Shown here: piece by piece, positions 45,018 through 49,658 of the stretch | Numbering within the stretch: position 1 is the first letter of the stretch | Layout: each line of letters opens with the position of its first letter | IMG/VR virus record: IMGVR_UViG_3300032265_000583 | Coordinates: 1 to 49,658 of that record | Source of the DNA: a virus | Direction: 5' to 3' (one strand) | Length of the DNA stretch: 49,658 nt | Program-made: the position numbers and the translations under genes | Notes under the pieces: model-generated | Told to the model about the DNA's origin: nothing | Seen by the model: only the letters and a program-made list of their open reading frames with translations | Databases searched by the model: none

Positions 45018-47363
45018 TTATCCTGTAGCGTCTGTTGATGTAATATTGCCGTCCGAGTCTGTGACTAATGTTGACCCATCATCAAATGTTTGTATACTTG
45101 AACCGTCATCGAACCTTTGTACAGCATCAAACGGAATAGGATCAGGAACTTTGTTGTTAGGATTAAATGTCTCTGCAGGTTTAAGTTCTGGTTTGGTAGA
45201 TTCTTGCATTGGTCGTCTATACCCCGTAAGAGTTTGTGTAAACTTTCCTTGAGAAAATACACTAGTCACATTAGTCAGTTTATATAATCCACTAAATTGC
45301 ATTACCGGAGCGGTGTCAGTATTTGGTCCAAAATTATACATACCGGTACTTTGATTTATATCGATTGGAGTTCTAAAGTTAACAACAATATCAACTTCTC
45401 CGTTTTGATAGCTTACAGAGCCGTCATCATTTAAATTAGAAAATTGTGTTGGTTGAGCTGTATAGTTGCCTGCGCCGCTTTGCGCAATGTAATATGGGTC
45501 GCCAATAATTTGCATACTAAGGTCAACCATATCAGTTCCTTTAGTCAACGAATCATGGAATAATCTAGCGGCACGGGTAACTTGAGTTTCAGAACCACCA
45601 CCACCTAACTTATCAGTGCCAGCAAGTGTTTTAACAAACGATACGATCTGTGTTCCAACTCCTAATGTGCTGTCTGGCTCAGATCCCTTTGGCAAAGGTC
45701 GAACTTCTTGTGGTGGTTTTCCGTCTGTTTCTCCGCCATTATCTCTTGCAGATTTAGAATCCTGTGTATCAATTAATCCGTCTGGACTCATTTGATTCAT
45801 AAAATTGCTCTTATAATTAATATCAAATTTTATTATGTCAACATTCTTGCCTGTATAGATATAATTGTATTGTTTTACTGCTTGTAATTTTAATTGATCA
45901 TATCCTGGAGGTTTCCTACCTGCGGGAGTTGGTCCAGAGCTAACATGAACATTATACGGCACTATTCTATAAACTAACAAACGAGGTTTCTGTCCTGTGG
46001 TCTTATTAATAGGACCGTTTGTATAACTTTGTACATCTACACTCCACCAACCTCTATAACCTTCTGGTGTCATATTAGCATTATCAAATGTAGCATCTAT
46101 ATAGTTGCTGTTTAGTACAACTTGATTTATTGCATTAGGAATGTCTGTATCTTGTCTAAATTTAAAATCACTTTCATTTTGATTTATATAGTTTTGATCG
46201 CGTTGCATAACTTTTGTATCTGCATTATATACAGCGTTATCTTTACCTATAGGTGTGCTTCCTTTACGTGTATCGTCAAAACCTAACTTAGCTTTTCCTA
46301 TTGCATTACATTCTGCTTGAGATTGTTCTAAGCTGCCGCTTTTTGTATTACGGGTAACTCCTAATTTGGAAAAAAGAGCTGTGCTATCGATAGTATCTTT
46401 AGGATTAGCAGTAGCAGACGAAAGTATTTCTGAATTAGCACTACTCGCAGCCGTAGATGCAGAACTTATATCTTTAGGAAATAATATTAAAATTTCATCA
46501 GCTTTTTCTATTCCGTTAAGTTTAGCAATATCTTGAAGTTTTTGATTTAACACAGTTTGTAAACTTTTTTCGCCAGTCTGTAACATTTCTTGAACTGTGG
46601 TTCCTTTGATTGCTTGATCACTTTTGAATTTAGAATTTTTATTTGACAATGCTTCTTGATTAAAAGGCAAGCCTTTACAATTATAAGTAGCTCCCGTTTC
46701 CTTTACCGACATGTCTAGTTCTGTAAATTTAAAAGGAATATATCTAGCAGTCTTTGGAATATTTAAAATTTGTCCTGTTTCAGTGTTACCTCTAAATTCT
46801 ATTGCTAGTATAAAAGGTGCGTCATTCCAATTAGAATGTCCAGATTGTTTTGCAAGCTGTTGAATAGCTATGAATAACATTCCCATGCTATAAGGTTCTG
46901 TTATAGTAAATGTTATCGGGCCCGATACGTTGGTATTATTTCCAGCTTCAAACCCGATGATACTGTCAATTTTTATGTTATCAATGAAGAAATCAAATTT
47001 ACCATAAGGTGTGTTAACTCTATTGCTAGGATCAGCATTTGCACTTTTTAATAGCAGAGGAAATTTTTTGCCTGCGCGGTATGTTGAGTCTGGATTATTT
47101 AAAAATTCGTCAGTTAACATACCAATACTAATTACATACGTATAACTTGCATAAGAAAATAACGGATTAGGTAAAGGTAATTTTACATTTGCAGTTTGTT
47201 TAAAAACTTGATTAACTGTAGATAATACACTACCAACCACATCAGTTATAGAACTAAGACCTGATGCAAGGCCGCCAGCAACAGCAGAGATTGAAGAAGC
47301 GGCATTAGATACACTACTTGTTACAGACGAGACTGTTGCGCCGAGATCATCAAAGACTCCCAT
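45018..47363 (-). CDS. Putative baseplate hub protein, gp27-like (781 aa)
   Basis: It starts with an Ala/Ser-rich helical segment (residues 1-55) and then a tail-tube-like beta domain (LFSYASYTYVISIGML, GKFDFFIDNIKIDSIIG, GPITFTITEPYSMGM). The C-terminal part has DLSMQIIGDPYYIAQSG, GEVDIVVNFRTP and LYKLTNVTSVFSQGKFTQTLTGYRR, as in hub proteins of the gp27/gpD class that join the tube to the gp5 spike. It stands directly before gp5, where a hub protein is expected. Similarity to T4 gp27 itself is not obvious by eye, so the name is inferred from context and fold pattern. Confidence 0.6.
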   Translation of the reverse strand: MGVFDDLGATVSSVTSSVSNAASSISAVAGGLASGLSSITDVVGSVLSTVNQVFKQTANVKLPLPNPLFSYASYTYVISIGMLTDEFLNNPDSTYRAGKKFPLLLKSANADPSNRVNTPYGKFDFFIDNIKIDSIIGFEAGNNTNVSGPITFTITEPYSMGMLFIAIQQLAKQSGHSNWNDAPFILAIEFRGNTETGQILNIPKTARYIPFKFTELDMSVKETGATYNCKGLPFNQEALSNKNSKFKSDQAIKGTTVQEMLQTGEKSLQTVLNQKLQDIAKLNGIEKADEILILFPKDISSASTAASSANSEILSSATANPKDTIDSTALFSKLGVTRNTKSGSLEQSQAECNAIGKAKLGFDDTRKGSTPIGKDNAVYNADTKVMQRDQNYINQNESDFKFRQDTDIPNAINQVVLNSNYIDATFDNANMTPEGYRGWWSVDVQSYTNGPINKTTGQKPRLLVYRIVPYNVHVSSGPTPAGRKPPGYDQLKLQAVKQYNYIYTGKNVDIIKFDINYKSNFMNQMSPDGLIDTQDSKSARDNGGETDGKPPQEVRPLPKGSEPDSTLGVGTQIVSFVKTLAGTDKLGGGGSETQVTRAARLFHDSLTKGTDMVDLSMQIIGDPYYIAQSGAGNYTAQPTQFSNLNDDGSVSYQNGEVDIVVNFRTPIDINQSTGMYNFGPNTDTAPVMQFSGLYKLTNVTSVFSQGKFTQTLTGYRRPMQESTKPELKPAETFNPNNKVPDPIPFDAVQRFDDGSSIQTFDDGSTLVTDSDGNITSTDATG

Positions 47364-47364
47364 T

Positions 47365-47664
47365 TTATAATCCTAATACTGTTTTTAAACTACTATTTTT
47401 TGGAATATAGATTTTTGTTCCAGGAACAAAATCAAGAACTGGGTCTTGTATAATATCTAAATTACGTTGCATAAACACCCACCAAAGAGATGATGTTCCA
47501 TACAAGTCGTGAGCCAACAAATCAGGACGGTAAGTGTACTGCGCTTGTATCGTGTATAAAAAATCATCCGGTTCCGCACTAACTGGTCTGATAGATAATA
47601 TGTCTAAGTAATTTTGCACTACTCTTGTAGAATACCAAGGACTTGTATTTGTATATTGTGCCAT
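47365..47664 (-). CDS. gp53: Baseplate wedge protein gp53-like (99 aa)
   Basis: The block YRPDLLAHDLYGTSSLWWVFMQRN matches the core of T4 gp53 (RPxxLAxxIYGxxxLYWVLLxxN). A LysM-like end follows (FVPGTKIYIPK). gp53 bridges adjacent wedges in the baseplate. The protein is half the size of T4 gp53 (196 aa) but complete as a minimal form. It lies between two baseplate genes with gaps of one and two bases, so it is co-translated with them. Confidence 0.8.
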   Translation of the reverse strand: MAQYTNTSPWYSTRVVQNYLDILSIRPVSAEPDDFLYTIQAQYTYRPDLLAHDLYGTSSLWWVFMQRNLDIIQDPVLDFVPGTKIYIPKNSSLKTVLGL

Positions 47665-47666
47665 AA

Positions 47667-48659
47667 TTAAATGTATCCAAAACTATTATTAAGGTAGCCG
47701 CCTTGAACAAATCTATCAAGACTAAAATTACGGGCGCTGTTTCTACTGTAAATTGGTTTTAATTTTACTGTAAACGTGCTCTTGGTCGGCACATGGCTAA
47801 CACCGCCACTTGTAGTTCCACCGATGCCAAAACTTCCAAGTAAACCAGCAACGTTACCAATTCCACCTGCTATGTTACTTACCGTACTTGTTATACCTCC
47901 AATGTCAGGAATGGCTCCGCCAAGCGCACCGGCTATTCCACTAACACTATCTGCCACGCCTTGTATTTGGCCTGCGGCACTGCCAACTACGTTAACACCA
48001 ATGTAGTCACATTCTTTACTCAGTGTTGTATTAAATCCAGTAACAATTACAGGAACATTTTTAAAAACATAATTTCCGTAACCATTTAGCATGACAATGG
48101 GAGGTGGATTACCGGCCTTTGGATCAGATCCTGTGAACATTTTAGTAAGGCTTCTTAAATAATGTACGGCAGCAATCCAGTATAATCCTTGTGTAGCATC
48201 TTCTACGTTCATAGGCGCGGTGATAGATATTTCACCAGGGTCGCTATTTTGGTAAGCATGAAAAGTATAATTTGTATGTGTAGTAGGAATATCTGAATAT
48301 CTTGCACTACTGGCTATGGTGATTTCAGGAGTATAAGGAAAAATTAGGCCGCCAGCATCTTTTAATGGTTGTAATACTGGACTTGATTTAAAACTGGTCC
48401 AATTGGCTAGACTTAATCTTACACGCCAATCGTTAGAATTTGCATCACCGCCAAAACTAGCTACAGCACTTATGATATCACCAACTGCTTCACCAGCGGC
48501 TGGTAAGTCAATACTACGTATAGCACTAGCTACATCGCCAGGACTGTTAAACGGCCCGGATAATGCAGAAGCTAAATTGCTACCAACGTTTATGGCACTA
48601 GTAGCGGCTCCTACTAAATTTTGTGATGCTGTTAATGTTTGTGTTAAGTCGAACGCCAT
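47667..48659 (-). CDS. Tail tube-fold baseplate protein, gp48/gp54-like candidate (330 aa)
   Basis: A helical Ala/Ser-rich start (residues 1-70) is followed by a tail-tube-like domain: WRVRLSLANWTSFKSSP, LIFPYTPEITIASSARYSDI, THTNYTFHAYQNSDPGEISI, YWIAAVHYLRSLTKMFTGSD. A Gly/Ala/Ile-rich stretch (about 232-282) and a C-terminal segment with FSLDRFVQGGYL end the protein. As first gene of the baseplate operon it may cap the hub and start the tail tube, as gp48 and gp54 do in T4; which one it replaces cannot be told. A late motif lies 20 nt upstream. Confidence 0.6.
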   Translation of the reverse strand: MAFDLTQTLTASQNLVGAATSAINVGSNLASALSGPFNSPGDVASAIRSIDLPAAGEAVGDIISAVASFGGDANSNDWRVRLSLANWTSFKSSPVLQPLKDAGGLIFPYTPEITIASSARYSDIPTTHTNYTFHAYQNSDPGEISITAPMNVEDATQGLYWIAAVHYLRSLTKMFTGSDPKAGNPPPIVMLNGYGNYVFKNVPVIVTGFNTTLSKECDYIGVNVVGSAAGQIQGVADSVSGIAGALGGAIPDIGGITSTVSNIAGGIGNVAGLLGSFGIGGTTSGGVSHVPTKSTFTVKLKPIYSRNSARNFSLDRFVQGGYLNNSFGYI

Positions 48660-48661
48660 AA

Positions 48662-48678
48662 AGTATCCTTTTGATACT
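48662..48678. repeat. Small inverted repeat before the tail-tube-fold gene
   Basis: AGTATC, CTTTT, GATACT: a perfect 6-bp stem with a five-base loop, just before the minus-strand ATG at 48659. The minus-strand ribosome binding site (AAAAGGA) overlaps the loop and stem. A role in translation control is possible but weakly supported. Confidence 0.4.
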
Positions 48679-48679
48679 C

Positions 48680-48687
48680 TATTTATT
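48680..48687 (-). promoter_or_regulatory. Late promoter-like motif AATAAATA
   Basis: AATAAATA on the minus strand, 20 nt before the ATG at 48659, at the head of the baseplate operon. It shares base 48687 with the -35 hexamer of the divergent gp55 promoter. Confidence 0.7.
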
Positions 48688-48715
48688 TGACTTTATTAAG
48701 TGCGTAGTTTATAAT
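48687..48715 (+). promoter_or_regulatory. Sigma70 promoter of gp55
   Basis: TTGACT at 48687-48692, a 17-base spacer, and TATAAT at 48710-48715. The ATG of gp55 follows 22 bases later, behind a GGAG site. The promoter fits early or middle expression of the late sigma factor by host polymerase. Confidence 0.85.
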
Positions 48716-48737
48716 AACAAATCGGAGACTGAACAGG

Positions 48738-49583
48738 ATGATACCAAATACACCCAAAGTGAATTACCTAAACAACAAGGATATGTTGTTAGAAATACAT
48801 AGAAGCAAAACGTCATATTGTAGTTTTACCAAACCAGAATATCATCAATATGACTTGATATTGCCAAGCACAGACAAGATTAATATACGCAGTATTGCAG
48901 AAGCCAAACGTGCTAGGGCCAAACGTATTGGTGATTTAGAGTATGCCACCCGTAAAAAAGCAGGAGAAAAAGTCAAACAAGCAGATTGTGAAGTTGACTA
49001 TAAAAAAATAGCAAAAACGGATGTGGTATTCCGTATTATGACATTTGATCATATTCCGCTAAACGGAATTAGGAAAAAGAATCCTAAAACACTTGCTGAC
49101 CATAGAGACAAGGTAAATTTTCCGCCATTTCAACATTGGAAGTTCGATGATGAAAATCCAGAGAATCTAATATGTGTAGGTAAAAGTCACTGGAAAGGTG
49201 ATCTAGAAAAAGGGCACTTTGACAAAGATGCAGGCCAAATTACTAACACCTTAGCTAGAATGATGTTAAAATTGTGTGAGAGGTATGCTACTCGCGGCAA
49301 CGTTCGTGGCTACACATACAATGACGAAATGAAGGGTCAAGCCATTTTGCAGTTAACACAGATTGGTTTACAATTTGACGAAAGCAAGTCGGACAATCCG
49401 TTTGCTTATTTTACTGCGGCTGTAACTAACTCATTTGTTCGTGTTATTAATATTGAAAAGCGTAATCAAAACATCCGCGATGACATCTTAGAAATTAACG
49501 GCATGAATCCAAGCTACAGTCGTACTGGTGCTGGTGAACATGCGGCGGCTATGAAGCGCAACGAGGAAAATACTAGTGAGTAA
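48738..49583 (+). CDS. gp55: Late transcription sigma factor gp55 with large insertion (281 aa)
   Basis: The N-terminus (PKVNYLNNKDMLLEI) matches the T4 gp55 start (PKYNYVNNKELLQAI). Residues about 153-260 match the sigma-2-like core: LARMMLKLCERYA, GYTYNDEMKGQAILQLTQIGLQFDESKSDNPFAYFTAAVTNSFVRVI, then KRNQNIRDDIL. gp55 directs RNA polymerase to TATAAATA-type late promoters. T4 gp55 has 185 residues; here roughly residues 26-150 are an extra basic, Cys-containing segment with no counterpart in T4. It starts behind a sigma70 promoter and overlaps the next gene by 8 bases, so it is coupled to gp47. Confidence 0.88.
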   Translation: MIPNTPKVNYLNNKDMLLEIHRSKTSYCSFTKPEYHQYDLILPSTDKINIRSIAEAKRARAKRIGDLEYATRKKAGEKVKQADCEVDYKKIAKTDVVFRIMTFDHIPLNGIRKKNPKTLADHRDKVNFPPFQHWKFDDENPENLICVGKSHWKGDLEKGHFDKDAGQITNTLARMMLKLCERYATRGNVRGYTYNDEMKGQAILQLTQIGLQFDESKSDNPFAYFTAAVTNSFVRVINIEKRNQNIRDDILEINGMNPSYSRTGAGEHAAAMKRNEENTSE

Positions 49584-49658
49584 TTTGTTTAAAAAAGTAG
49601 CCTGTTTTACAGATATCCATTTTGGATTGAAATCTAACAGTAGTGTACATAACCAAGA
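49576..49658 (+). CDS. gp47: Recombination endonuclease subunit gp47, N-terminal fragment
   Basis: Partial: the GTG start at 49576 overlaps the end of gp55 by 8 bases and the frame is open to the window end (27 complete codons). The motif CFTDIHFGLKSN holds the DxH metal-binding start of SbcD/Mre11-type metallophosphoesterases, as in T4 gp47. With gp46 it would form the nuclease-ATPase complex that resects DNA ends for recombination. gp46 would be expected downstream, outside the window. Confidence 0.8.
   Translation, partial: MSNLFKKVACFTDIHFGLKSNSSVHNQ

Noticed and set aside
1-49658. tRNA genes, insertion sequences, integrase or attachment sites
   Set aside because: None seen: gaps are short, and no cloverleaf-like sequence, transposase motif or terminal repeat was noticed. 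A tRNAscan run would settle the tRNA question.
1-49658. Assignment to a cyanobacterial host
   Set aside because: The gene set resembles T4-like cyanophages, but pelagiphages and other aquatic T4-like phages share it. No photosynthesis gene lies in the window.

Overview
The window is part of the genome of a T4-like contractile-tailed phage (myovirus), of the broad marine and freshwater group that includes the T4-like cyanophages and pelagiphages. The anchors are an RNase H-type 5'-3' exonuclease, baseplate proteins gp53, gp5, gp25 and gp6, the late sigma factor gp55, and the start of gp47. The DNA is AT-rich, genes are packed with many ATGA, TAATG or short overlaps, and no gap exceeds about 105 bp. 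No photosynthesis gene or other clear host marker was seen, so the host is undetermined.

Layout. (1) 1-7007, plus strand: nucleic-acid and small conserved phage genes. These are the C-terminal part of rnh, a run of small unknown genes in the slot that holds dsbA/33/59 in T4, a MoxR-type AAA+ ATPase, a metallopeptidase-like/VWA protein, four conserved small genes and thyX. The ATPase and VWA genes each have a near-consensus sigma70 promoter. A strong terminator follows thyX. (2) 6943-11799, minus strand: an operon of four GT-A-like glycosyltransferases, one unknown gene and a leading 116-aa gene, behind its own sigma70-like promoter. (3) 11863-23704, minus strand: the adsorption module. It holds a 314-aa virion protein, four fibre proteins sharing one N-terminal domain, a 202-aa structural protein, and an unexpected coupled pair: a U32-peptidase-like Cys-rich protein and a 214-aa unknown. 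(4) 23761-39363: one gene for a protein of about 5,200 residues, directly downstream of gp6. (5) 39356-48659, minus strand: baseplate genes gp6, gp25, gp5, a hub candidate, gp53 and a tail-tube-fold protein. (6) 48738-end, plus strand: gp55 and the start of gp47.

How it works together. gp55 is expressed from a sigma70 promoter in a 78-bp divergent region. On the other strand the same region carries an AATAAATA late-promoter motif. Motifs of the form (A/G/T)ATAAATA recur 18-24 nt before the start codon of five structural genes, as expected for gp55-dependent late transcription. The glycosyltransferase operon has host-type promoter elements instead, so it may be made earlier than the fibres it could modify.

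Most worth following up: the U32-like pair inside the fibre module; the giant protein with an apparent FG-GAP-like propeller interrupted by glycine-rich repeats; gp55 with an insertion of about 120 residues; a glycosyltransferase with two degenerate front modules; and a UUCG-capped hairpin that fills the spacer of the VWA promoter.
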